Below, one piece after another: positions 24,900 through 32,988 of a stretch of DNA of 64,000 nucleotides (position 1 is the first letter of the stretch; the number at the start of each line of letters is the position of its first letter). Source of the DNA: JAAURB01 sp049649525 (GTDB lineage Bacteria > Cyanobacteriota > Cyanobacteriia > Cyanobacteriales > Microcoleaceae); assembly GCA_049649525.1 (NCBI GenBank), contig JBARZE010000021.1, forward strand, positions 1 to 64,000. The letters run 5' to 3'. The notes below the pieces were generated by a model. The model was given only the letters and a program-made list of their open reading frames with translations, did not search any database and was not told the origin of the DNA. Made by a program: the position numbers and the translations under genes.

Positions 24900-25529
24900 T
24901 TAACGACACCGCAGCAAAGCATCTCCTGAAACAAACCCAGCCACAGGAGACTCAATTTCTACCCAATTACGCGGTTCTCCATCTGGGTCACGGATTAATT
25001 GATATCCTTCGACTAAATAGAGTTTTTGCCCCACAACAACCCCCCCAACTTGCCGAGAAAAACGGCTGGGTCTAGCCCGGACAACTAATCCTTTCGGGGT
25101 CAATTCTCGGTTCAGTCGCCGACACAGACTCGCAGTCGGTTGAGGTTGAGAACCCGGCAAGTCAGCATCCGAACACAAGGTTAAATTACTGCGTCCGCCG
25201 GGATAACCATTAGAAATAAAGCCAGCAACCGGTTTTGTAATTTCCACCCAAGTTCGTCCACCGGGGCCGCGAATGCCTTCAAAATCTCGTTGTAACTCCA
25301 CTTCAGACCGATAAGCCACTCCACCCACACGGGGAGAATTAGGAGTAGGGCGTTCATTCACCACTAAGCCTTGTTGTTCAAATACACGACGACATAGATC
25401 GGAATTACTTTGGGCCAGTTGTTGATCTGTTCTGAGTGGGTTAGCCCATACGCCAAGTTGCCCACCCATGAAAACTGTACCGATAATTAATCCAAATATT
25501 GATTGATACCGTTTAAATTGCTGCTGCAT
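24900..25529 (-). CDS. Secreted protein with two bacterial SH3 domains
   Basis: ATG 25529 is selected because it begins a signal peptide (residues ~1-30: basic RYQ, hydrophobic SIFGLIIGTVFMGGQLGVWA, cut near WANP). Two related SH3b units follow, one around GLVVNERPTPNSPRVGGVAY and one around GLVVRARPSRFSRQVGGVVV, each closed by WVEI..PVAGF. Cys pairs in each repeat (LCRR, LCSD/LLRC) may form disulfides. SH3b domains usually bind peptidoglycan or cell-wall peptides in the periplasm. The enzyme partner, if any, is not adjacent. Downstream of pheS on the opposite side of 25-bp spacing rules, likely independent. Confidence 0.8.
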   Translation of the reverse strand: MQQQFKRYQSIFGLIIGTVFMGGQLGVWANPLRTDQQLAQSNSDLCRRVFEQQGLVVNERPTPNSPRVGGVAYRSEVELQRDFEGIRGPGGRTWVEITKPVAGFISNGYPGGRSNLTLCSDADLPGSQPQPTASLCRRLNRELTPKGLVVRARPSRFSRQVGGVVVGQKLYLVEGYQLIRDPDGEPRNWVEIESPVAGFVSGDALLRCR

Positions 25530-25575
25530 CACCGTTATTGTTGATTTAAAGTCTAGTCCTTCTAGTAGGATGACT

Positions 25576-25616
25576 TTTTTAGTATGCAAGTTTTGAGTTT
25601 TTAGTATGCAAGTTTT
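25576..25616. repeat. Two tandem copies of a 22-bp unit
   Basis: TTTTTAGTATGCAAGTTTT occurs at 25576-25594 and 25598-25616, a 22-bp period, in the leader of the SH3 gene. Confidence 0.7.
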
Positions 25617-25661
25617 TAGACTGAATTTGATGACTAACAACTAATAACCAATAACTAATCA

Positions 25662-26663
25662 CTAGAATTGTCTCAGAAAGCGTAAATCACTGGCATAAAC
25701 TCGGCGAATATCATCCATCTGATGCAATACCATTGCAAAGCGTTCGACCCCAAACCCAGCCGCAAACCCAGTGTATTTTTCCGGATCATAACCCACTGCT
25801 TTTAATACATTCGGATCGACCATACCGCAGCCTAAGACTTCTAACCATTTTCCTTTCCACTGCAAATCAACTTCCGCTGAAGGTTCGGTAAACGGGAAAT
25901 AACTGGCCCGAAAACGCACGGGTAAATCTCCAAAAATTTGACGCAAAAATTCTTTAATTGTGCCTTTGAGATCGCTAAACCGTAACCCTTCATCAATAGC
26001 CAATAACTCAATTTGATGAAACACCGCTGCATGGGTAGCATCGACTGTATCGCGCCGATAAACTCGACCGGGGGCAACCACCCGAATAGGGGGCTGATGT
26101 TGTTCCATGTAACGAATTTGCACGGGTGAAGTATGGGTTCGCAGTAGATAATTATTCGGTAAATAGAATGTATCCTGCATATCCCGCGCCGGATGATCCG
26201 GGGGCATATTCAATGCCTCGAAGTTATAATAATCCGACTCAATTTCTGGCCCGGTCGAAACCGTGTAGCCCATACCGACAAAGATATCTAAGGCTTGGTC
26301 AATTAAACCATTCAGGGGATGAACCTGGCCTTGTGGACAAAACACTCCCGGCTGAGTCACGTCTAACGTTTCTCGTTGCAGTTGGGCTTCGAGTTGCGCC
26401 CGTTGTAATGCGGTTCGTTTCTCCTCTAAATCATTCTGTAAGGCCTGTTTAACTTCATTGGCCAGGGAACCAATACGCGGACGATCAGCCGGATCGAGTT
26501 TTCCCATGCCCTTCAACACTATAGAAAGCTTGCCTTTTTTACCTAAATAATTAATGCGGAGTTGTTCTATATCCTCCAGTGTCTGAACCTCTGCGATCGC
26601 AGTTTGGGCTTCTTGTCGCAGTTGTTGCAGTTGGGTTTCGAGATCGGTTAATTGTGTTGCCAT
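25662..26663 (-). CDS. pheS: Phenylalanyl-tRNA synthetase alpha subunit
   Basis: 333 aa with the class II aminoacyl-tRNA synthetase motifs: coiled-coil N-terminus, NYLGKKGKL, FEALNMPPDHPARDMQDTFY (motif 2 region), RTHTSPVQIRYM, and motif 3 GFAAGFGVERFAMVLHQMDD at the end. It charges tRNA-Phe as an alpha2beta2 enzyme. pheT is not adjacent, which is normal in cyanobacteria. Divergent from surE, 132 bp apart. Confidence 0.97.
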   Translation of the reverse strand: MATQLTDLETQLQQLRQEAQTAIAEVQTLEDIEQLRINYLGKKGKLSIVLKGMGKLDPADRPRIGSLANEVKQALQNDLEEKRTALQRAQLEAQLQRETLDVTQPGVFCPQGQVHPLNGLIDQALDIFVGMGYTVSTGPEIESDYYNFEALNMPPDHPARDMQDTFYLPNNYLLRTHTSPVQIRYMEQHQPPIRVVAPGRVYRRDTVDATHAAVFHQIELLAIDEGLRFSDLKGTIKEFLRQIFGDLPVRFRASYFPFTEPSAEVDLQWKGKWLEVLGCGMVDPNVLKAVGYDPEKYTGFAAGFGVERFAMVLHQMDDIRRVYASDLRFLRQF

Positions 26664-26795
26664 AGCGCTAAAGTGAGTCAGATTTTAAACTCGGATTGAA
26701 TACTGTAATAATTGACTATTCTTCATCGATGCCGGATGATAGAGGCCGGGTAATCATTTGCTTTCTTTGTTTTCCAGCCTCCACAACAATCATTA

Positions 26796-27617
26796 ATGAA
26801 ACTTTTAATTAGTAACGACGATGGTATTTTTGCCCAAGGTATTCGTCAGCTTGCCAATGGGTTAGCAGAAGCGGGCCACGAAGTGGTTGTTGTTTGTCCG
26901 GATAAAGAACGATCCGCCACAGGTCATGGACTGACTCTGCATCAACCCATTCGGGCAGAAATCATCGAAGGGGTATTTCATCCCAATATCAAAGCCTGGG
27001 CTTGTTCTGGCACTCCGGCAGACTGCGTCAAACTGGCTTTGTTTGCTTTACTCGATACCCCCCCTGAGTTAGTGCTTTCCGGGATTAACCATGGCCCTAA
27101 TTTAGGTACAGATGTATTGTACTCGGGAACGATTTCAGCCGCAATGGAAGGATTGATTGAGAATATTTCTAGTGTGGCTTTGAGTTTGGGCAGTTATACC
27201 TCTCGTTCCTTTGAAGCCGGGGTGAAGTTTGCCCAAAACCTGGTGGATCATCTGCAACATTCTCCTTTGACTCAAGCAACCTTACTCAATGTCAATATTC
27301 CGGCAGTCGAAGAACAACATATTTTAGGCGTAACTCTAACTCGTCAAGGCATTCGGCGGTATGTCGATATTATTGAACCTCGAGTTGACCCCAGGGGAAA
27401 AAGTTATTATTGGTTAGCCGGGGAATTATTAGAAGACGTCGAAGAAGTTAAAGATCCCAAATTTCAAGATCATATTCCCACAGATGTAACCGCCTTGCGA
27501 AAAAATTATATTTCCATCACCCCGTTGCAATATAACCTCACTTGCAGTCTAGGATTAAATGACTTGCAGCAGTGGACAACGGAGTTAAATCCTTACGGCA
27601 ATAATGATGAATTATGA
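26796..27617 (+). CDS. surE: 5'/3'-nucleotidase SurE
   Basis: 273 aa; metal-binding SNDDGIFAQGI at residues 5-15, DKERSATGHGLTL and SGINHGPNLGTDVLYSGTISA broken into its two halves by convention, all defining SurE. The enzyme removes phosphate from nucleoside monophosphates and short polyphosphates in the cytoplasm, important in stationary phase. The C-terminal 20 residues are variable. Followed by the tandem repeat region separating it from convergent pyrB. Confidence 0.95.
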   Translation: MKLLISNDDGIFAQGIRQLANGLAEAGHEVVVVCPDKERSATGHGLTLHQPIRAEIIEGVFHPNIKAWACSGTPADCVKLALFALLDTPPELVLSGINHGPNLGTDVLYSGTISAAMEGLIENISSVALSLGSYTSRSFEAGVKFAQNLVDHLQHSPLTQATLLNVNIPAVEEQHILGVTLTRQGIRRYVDIIEPRVDPRGKSYYWLAGELLEDVEEVKDPKFQDHIPTDVTALRKNYISITPLQYNLTCSLGLNDLQQWTTELNPYGNNDEL

Positions 27618-27730
27618 ATTATGAATGATGAGTTATGGGTCAAAACCTTCTACTCCCCACTCCTTGATCCTTACAAGTGTATAACTTGAACAACCTCGTC
27701 AAATGATTGAGAAAACAGTCATTTTTTAAC

Positions 27731-28258
27731 TAAGCACACTACTTTGATACAGCTAAGTTTTCCACCCTTACGGCAGGGGTTTGGGGAGGTCGTAACGTCT
27801 ACGGACATCTCACGATTTTGAGGAGACCTCAAAATGCGTGTCCTCCCCGACTGGGGGTTTGGGGGCAAGCTGCCGAAGATGGTTTTGGGTTTCCTTAACT
27901 AACATTAAATTGAAACAATTTCTTTAAATGTAAAACCATACATTTATAAAACTCCTTTAACTAAGCACACTACTTTGATACAGTTAATATTTACACCCTT
28001 ACGGCAGGGGTTTGGGGGCAAGCTGCCGAAGATGGTTTTGGGTTTCCTCGCCTTATCCTAAATTGAAATAATTTCTTTAAATATAAAACCATACATTTAT
28101 AAAACTCCTTTAATTAAGCACACTACTTTAATACAGTTAATATTTCCACCCTTACGGCAGGGGTTTGGGGGCGAGCTGCCGAAGATGATTTATGGTTTCC
28201 TCGCCTTATCCTAAATTGAAATAATTTCTTTAAATATAAAACCATACATTTGTAAGAC
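27731..28258. repeat. Three tandem ~153-bp repeats between surE and pyrB
   Basis: TAAGCACACTACTTTGATAC or a close variant starts at 27731, 27962 and 28115. Units 2 and 3 are ~153 and ~146 bp and nearly identical. Unit 1 is 231 bp because it carries an extra ~78 bp with the hairpin TTTTGAGG-AGA-CCTCAAAA and CCTCCCC. Each unit has CGGCAGGGGTTTGGGGG ending in GCTGCCG, so CGGCA/TGCCG can form a stem. The G-rich loops (GGGG TTT GGGGG) could form a G-quadruplex. The array lies downstream of both convergent genes, and no protein is encoded. Confidence 0.85.
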
Positions 28259-28261
28259 TCA

Positions 28262-29254
28262 TTACCCATTCCCACTCCCAATCAGATAAAGTAAAGCCAT
28301 ACGAATTGCCACGCCACTAGTGACTTGTTGCGGAATAAGACTCAATTTAGGATCATCCATCAGATCTGAACTAATTTCAACGCCTCGGTTCACAGGCCCC
28401 GGATGCAACAGTTTAACGTTAGGTTTGCAGGCTTTGAGACGGTCGCGAGTAATCCCATAATATTGATGATATTCTCGCAGACTGGGGAGTAAATGAGCGC
28501 TCATTCGTTCTTTTTGCAACCGCAATGTCATAACAAAATCTGCATCTTGCAAAGCGGGTTCTAGATCCCAATGTAAAAATAACTTTCCGGTTCTATTTTC
28601 GCCACAGCCAGCAAACAATTGCGGTAATAACGTTGGGGGGGCCACCAAATGGACTTCTGCATCGACTGCGGTTAAACTCCAAATATTAGACCGCGCCACC
28701 CGAGAGTGAAGAATATCACCGACAATAGCGATTTTTTTGCCCCTGAGTAACTCTAAATGGGGGTTTTCTGGGTTAAGCTGACGACAAATAGTAAACAGAT
28801 CCAGCAACCCTTGAGAAGGATGTTCGTGTTGACCATCTCCGGCATTGAGGACAGAAACTTTAGAATTAAGTTGATCCATTTCGGCTGCTATAGCCAACGG
28901 AACCCCTGCCTGTTGATGGCGGATCACCATCATATTGGTTCCCATCGCTAAATAGGTTTTAGCCGTATCAAGGATCGTTTCACCTTTAGATAAGGACGAA
29001 CTACCGGGGGCAAAGTTGAGAGTATCGGCGGATAAACGCTTGGCTGCCAGTTCAAAACTATTACGAGTCCGAGTGGAAGGTTCAAAAAACAAATTCGCCA
29101 CCACTTGTCCTTGCAAAGCTGGAACTTTTTTCGTCCGTCCCCCTAACACTTCTTGAAAGCTTAAAGCAGTTTGTAAAACGGTATCATATTCAGCGGTTGT
29201 AAAATCAGCCAAGGATAAGATATGGCGACGAGTCCAGAGGGTTTTATTCATCAA
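28262..29254 (-). CDS. pyrB: Aspartate carbamoyltransferase catalytic subunit
   Basis: 330 aa. Carbamoyl-phosphate binding FFEPSTRTRNSFE, aspartate-side DGQHEHPSQGLLDL, RLQKERM and HPGPVNRGVEI are all present. It makes carbamoyl-aspartate, the first committed step of pyrimidine synthesis, as a cytoplasmic trimer. Two adjacent ATGs open the gene. No pyrI is nearby, as expected for cyanobacteria. Divergent from the serine hydrolase gene. Confidence 0.96.
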   Translation of the reverse strand: MMNKTLWTRRHILSLADFTTAEYDTVLQTALSFQEVLGGRTKKVPALQGQVVANLFFEPSTRTRNSFELAAKRLSADTLNFAPGSSSLSKGETILDTAKTYLAMGTNMMVIRHQQAGVPLAIAAEMDQLNSKVSVLNAGDGQHEHPSQGLLDLFTICRQLNPENPHLELLRGKKIAIVGDILHSRVARSNIWSLTAVDAEVHLVAPPTLLPQLFAGCGENRTGKLFLHWDLEPALQDADFVMTLRLQKERMSAHLLPSLREYHQYYGITRDRLKACKPNVKLLHPGPVNRGVEISSDLMDDPKLSLIPQQVTSGVAIRMALLYLIGSGNG

Positions 29255-29414
29255 TTCTTACGTTCTGTTATTTTGGGTTGTTTGTAGAGAGACGGGAACG
29301 GATAACAGCTATAAATCGTTCATTTGTCAAGTTTTCGACTTATTTTATCGTAAACTAGAGCGGGAGTCACTTTTGTCTTCTGATAACTTAGCGTTTTGTG
29401 TGAGTGAGGAAACG

Positions 29415-30728
29415 ATGCATCGGCTATTACGAACCAGTAAGCTATTGGTCAGCAGTTTGGCTTTGGGCTTGGGAATTGGCATTTTCCAGACATTACCTAT
29501 GTTGGGTTCATCTCCCGAATTATATGGGGTGAATTCTTTAGATGAATTAGTGGCGTTACGTCAACAACTCATTCAAGAACTCGAAGCCCCAAATCATAAT
29601 CAAACTGAACCGTCATTTTTTGCCTCTTTTTTTAATCCAAATAAAGCCGTTTCTGTTGATGAAGAGATACTCGCTAAGCTGAAAGATATTGAGATTCAAA
29701 TTGTTATTGAACAGCGGGCAAATGAGAATTGGCAACAGGCGCTTCAGCTTGCAGAAAGGGCGAATGAGAAAATCACCAATTCTAAAAGAACAATAGAAGA
29801 GTATCAACAAACTCAGGCGCTATGGCAGCGGGCTATTAATAATTTATCAGAAATTTCAACTGAATCGTTTCAGGCGATCGCAGCCTCAGAAAAAATTAAG
29901 GAATATCAAGTTAGCCTAGAGTCAGCATCCCAAGCATTATTAATCGCTAAGGCTTCTGTTTTAGATCAAATTCGACTAGAAAGTGGTTTGTCGAGTACCG
30001 CAATGATTAGTATTTGTAGTATTCAACGAAATTGCCTTAATTTACATGGTGATAAACCCCCAGCGAGTGCCGCCAGTTTGATTAAAGTTCCGGTTGCCGT
30101 TGCGCTTTTACACAAGACAACTCAAGAAGAAATTAACTTAAATCAAGAAGTGTATGTTGATAGCGGTAACTTCACTGAAGATGCCTCACAAATTTATGCG
30201 CGTCAATCTTATCCCCTTGAAGAATTAATGGGAGAAATGATTGATCACAGTAGTAATATTGCCACAAATCAACTGATTGACTATTTAGGTCAAAGTTATA
30301 TTAATGAGATGTTAAAAGATGAAGGCTATCAAGTGACTCGTGTTCGGTTTAAACTGATGGGAAATCGGATTATGCCGAAAAAACCGGGTAAAGGACGCAA
30401 TAGTTTAACCAGCAATGAATTGACGGAAATGATGGTAAAAACGTACAATCATGAAGTCCCAGCAGCAGATGCACTCATTGATGCGTTAAGTCGGCAATAT
30501 GACCAAGAAATGGGGTATGCAGCCTTAGAAGATTTGGGGGAAACGGTAGAATGGTTGGGTGAAAAAACAGGGCAAAATTCCCGTGTGGTGGGGACGACAT
30601 TAGCAGCGAAAATTGATGGGGAAAAATATGTGATTACGGTCATTGATAATAATACAGGTCATATTCCTCAAATTCGGAAATCGATTAAAAAAATAGCAGA
30701 AAATATTGTAGAAAATGGGCATTTTTAA
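29415..30728 (+). CDS. Exported class A beta-lactamase-fold serine hydrolase with N-terminal coiled coil
   Basis: From ATG 29415 (GAGGA at 29406-29410) the protein begins with a signal or anchor segment (LLVSSLALGLGIGIFQTLPML). A long helical, coiled-coil region (~residues 60-180) follows, then a beta-lactamase2 domain with SxxK in SLIKVPVAVALL (around 220), an SxN motif in DHSSNIATN and KTG in EKTGQNSRVVG. The omega-loop position that holds ExxLN in true class A enzymes reads GKGRNSLTSNEL, so the deacylating Glu seems absent. A peptidoglycan-related or penicillin-binding role is more likely than antibiotic hydrolysis. It ends 8 bp from a convergent membrane protein gene. Confidence 0.8.
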   Translation: MHRLLRTSKLLVSSLALGLGIGIFQTLPMLGSSPELYGVNSLDELVALRQQLIQELEAPNHNQTEPSFFASFFNPNKAVSVDEEILAKLKDIEIQIVIEQRANENWQQALQLAERANEKITNSKRTIEEYQQTQALWQRAINNLSEISTESFQAIAASEKIKEYQVSLESASQALLIAKASVLDQIRLESGLSSTAMISICSIQRNCLNLHGDKPPASAASLIKVPVAVALLHKTTQEEINLNQEVYVDSGNFTEDASQIYARQSYPLEELMGEMIDHSSNIATNQLIDYLGQSYINEMLKDEGYQVTRVRFKLMGNRIMPKKPGKGRNSLTSNELTEMMVKTYNHEVPAADALIDALSRQYDQEMGYAALEDLGETVEWLGEKTGQNSRVVGTTLAAKIDGEKYVITVIDNNTGHIPQIRKSIKKIAENIVENGHF

Positions 30729-30736
30729 ATGAATAA

Positions 30737-32986
30737 TTAAGATGCTGTTGAGACTTTAATTATTTCTGAACCCATGAGAAAGAGTTGATTTGCTTCAGCA
30801 TCATACGCCCAAACTTTTACAACCGTTTCACCTTCGGGTAAAATAGCGGTAGGAACTTGAATTGTCCAGCCAGATTTTTGATAGTTCGGTTCAGAAAAAG
30901 CGGAGGCGACATCCTGCCTTTTGATATTAACTGGACTGGCATTCACCAGTTGATTTTGTTCACCAAAGCTGAGATAAACGGCATCTGCTGCTATTTGTTT
31001 TTGGGGTAAAATTGCCCAACCCATTAGCGAGATATTATCACCTCGTTGCAGAGGTTTTGTTGGCGCAAAATCAATCGATCCTTCTGCTAAATTTGCTAAA
31101 TTAAACGTAATAGGTTGTTCACTACGTTGCCAAAACCAGTGAGACTGAACTGCTTTATAGGGTTGATAATTCTGTAAAGCATACTGATAAATTTGAGAGG
31201 CTGACTCAGCTTTTAAGATTTCATCCCAAGGGTTTTGAAACCACATCTCATTCGTGAATAAAATTAGATTGGGTTGCGTTTCTTCTAGTTCTTGAATCAC
31301 TCTTTTTTGAGCTTCTATTGGTTTAGCATAAAGCAAATAGCTATATCGAGAACAGGATGGTTTATCAAATAAATAATACCATAATCCCTCAGAAGTTAAG
31401 GTAAAAAAGCAAGATTGCTGACTAATTTCTGGCTTCATTGTTTGCCAAGCTTCCAGATAGTCTGGTTTTAATAAAGCAGTATCGGCTTGAGAAATTGCTT
31501 CTGGGAATTGTATGATTTTTGCCGTCGCTTTCCCGAGATTAAATCCAGATTCTGTTAACATTAATAGTATGATAAAAATAGCAATACAAAGTTTCTGAAT
31601 AGCATCAAATGAAATTTGTTGAAGTTTAGGATATAAATATTTTTGATAACCTAAATAGATTAAATAAACTGTTAAAAATACTGTAGGAATTGCACCGTGA
31701 TAAGCATGACCAATATCGCTTCTATCTAAAGTAATTCTCATATAAACAAGAGACGCGATTAATAATATTAAAATTAAAGTATTTTTTTGAATAAAATAAT
31801 GAAGCTGTCGTCGATCAGTTTTAAAATCAAGGAGTAAATAAATGATTACAGCGCTTTGAATCAAAATCGGCCACCAAAATAGACAAGAAACCCATGTAAA
31901 TTCTAAAGCAGGTAAAGGAATAAAAGAAATATAACGGCCATATTTGCCCCAATAACTGACTTGTGAAATAATCTCAACGACGACATCAACTCCAAGCAGC
32001 CAGGATAGAGTAATTGAAGATAAAATAACACCAATAATTGAACCGATAAACCATATTTTAGTTAATTTTTTAAGTCTTTGAAATAATACTAAAACTGTGG
32101 CAAAACAGTATACTGCAATAAAATAAATTGCCCGATCATAAACATATAAAAAGCTAGCCGGAAGTGATGCACCTAACATCACAGAAATAATCATTGCTTG
32201 ATTGGGTTTGATTAGCGCTATTCTAAAAAAACGTAACATTAAGGCGAGTTGCCAGATAAATATTGTGCCGCGTCTACCGTCAAATTTGAAGAAAATCCCA
32301 TCAAAAATGCAAAAAACTAAGCAAGACAGTAGAAAAATAGGTAACCGAGGTTTATCTTGTTGAAGTGTATTTGTTAATTCCCAAAGAATCCAAAAATACC
32401 CAATACAGGTTATTACATTTTCTAAGTTAACCCAAAATCGAGTTAAAGCAATACCATTTTGATTAAAAATAAGATGAGTCGCGATCCAGCTTGGAAAAAC
32501 ATCTATTCCCCAACCATGAATTAAAACAGTATTAACCCAGGGATTTTTGAGTTGAAGGAAATTAGGTAAAAACCCTAAAAATTCACCTTGATGAAAGGAA
32601 TCGATTAAAATATCATCAATTAAAAATTGACTAAATGGTGTATTAATTAACCAAGCTATTATTAAAAGTGTAGTTACAACAATCCAAACATTTTTATTGT
32701 GAATTATTTTAATAATAAATGTGATAACTTTATCTAAAACCTGAGAACTACAATTAATTAAAATTAAACTCAGTAATGCCGGAGTCAGTAATAAGATAAT
32801 ATATTTAATATAATCTGTATAAGGACTCAGATGATAAATATATGCTAAAGAGATAATTCCATGAGGACTATCATTTAATGGAATCTGGATCAGATTAACT
32901 AAAGGGATCAGAAAAACTTCACTCAGTAATAATATACAGAGAATCCAGGTTAGTTTTGGTTCAGTTTTATGATGAGGTTCAAACAT
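30737..32986 (-). CDS. Large polytopic membrane protein, probably glycosyltransferase-related, 749 aa
   Basis: About ten to twelve hydrophobic helices (residues ~15-470) are followed by a soluble C-terminal region of ~270 residues with FFTLTSEGLWYYLFDKPSC and an immunoglobulin-like end (TVVKVWAYDAEANQLFLMG). The layout, a membrane core with a trailing extracytoplasmic domain, resembles GT-C type enzymes that use lipid-linked sugars, but the acidic catalytic motif is not clear. It starts two bases after the FAD-GtrA gene stop, so the two are one transcription unit and probably one pathway. No firm family. Confidence 0.6.
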   Translation of the reverse strand: MFEPHHKTEPKLTWILCILLLSEVFLIPLVNLIQIPLNDSPHGIISLAYIYHLSPYTDYIKYIILLLTPALLSLILINCSSQVLDKVITFIIKIIHNKNVWIVVTTLLIIAWLINTPFSQFLIDDILIDSFHQGEFLGFLPNFLQLKNPWVNTVLIHGWGIDVFPSWIATHLIFNQNGIALTRFWVNLENVITCIGYFWILWELTNTLQQDKPRLPIFLLSCLVFCIFDGIFFKFDGRRGTIFIWQLALMLRFFRIALIKPNQAMIISVMLGASLPASFLYVYDRAIYFIAVYCFATVLVLFQRLKKLTKIWFIGSIIGVILSSITLSWLLGVDVVVEIISQVSYWGKYGRYISFIPLPALEFTWVSCLFWWPILIQSAVIIYLLLDFKTDRRQLHYFIQKNTLILILLIASLVYMRITLDRSDIGHAYHGAIPTVFLTVYLIYLGYQKYLYPKLQQISFDAIQKLCIAIFIILLMLTESGFNLGKATAKIIQFPEAISQADTALLKPDYLEAWQTMKPEISQQSCFFTLTSEGLWYYLFDKPSCSRYSYLLYAKPIEAQKRVIQELEETQPNLILFTNEMWFQNPWDEILKAESASQIYQYALQNYQPYKAVQSHWFWQRSEQPITFNLANLAEGSIDFAPTKPLQRGDNISLMGWAILPQKQIAADAVYLSFGEQNQLVNASPVNIKRQDVASAFSEPNYQKSGWTIQVPTAILPEGETVVKVWAYDAEANQLFLMGSEIIKVSTAS

Positions 32987-32988
32987 TA

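Noticed and set aside
26126..26452. Rightward 108-codon frame within pheS
   Set aside because: Lies fully antisense to the conserved catalytic region of pheS, Pro/Ser-rich shadow composition.
27731..28258. Tandem array considered as a CRISPR
   Set aside because: The units are ~153 bp and repeat as wholes; there are no short repeats with unique spacers and no cas genes.
29415..30728. Annotation as an antibiotic-resistance beta-lactamase
   Set aside because: The omega-loop Glu motif is not found, and an N-terminal coiled coil precedes the domain.
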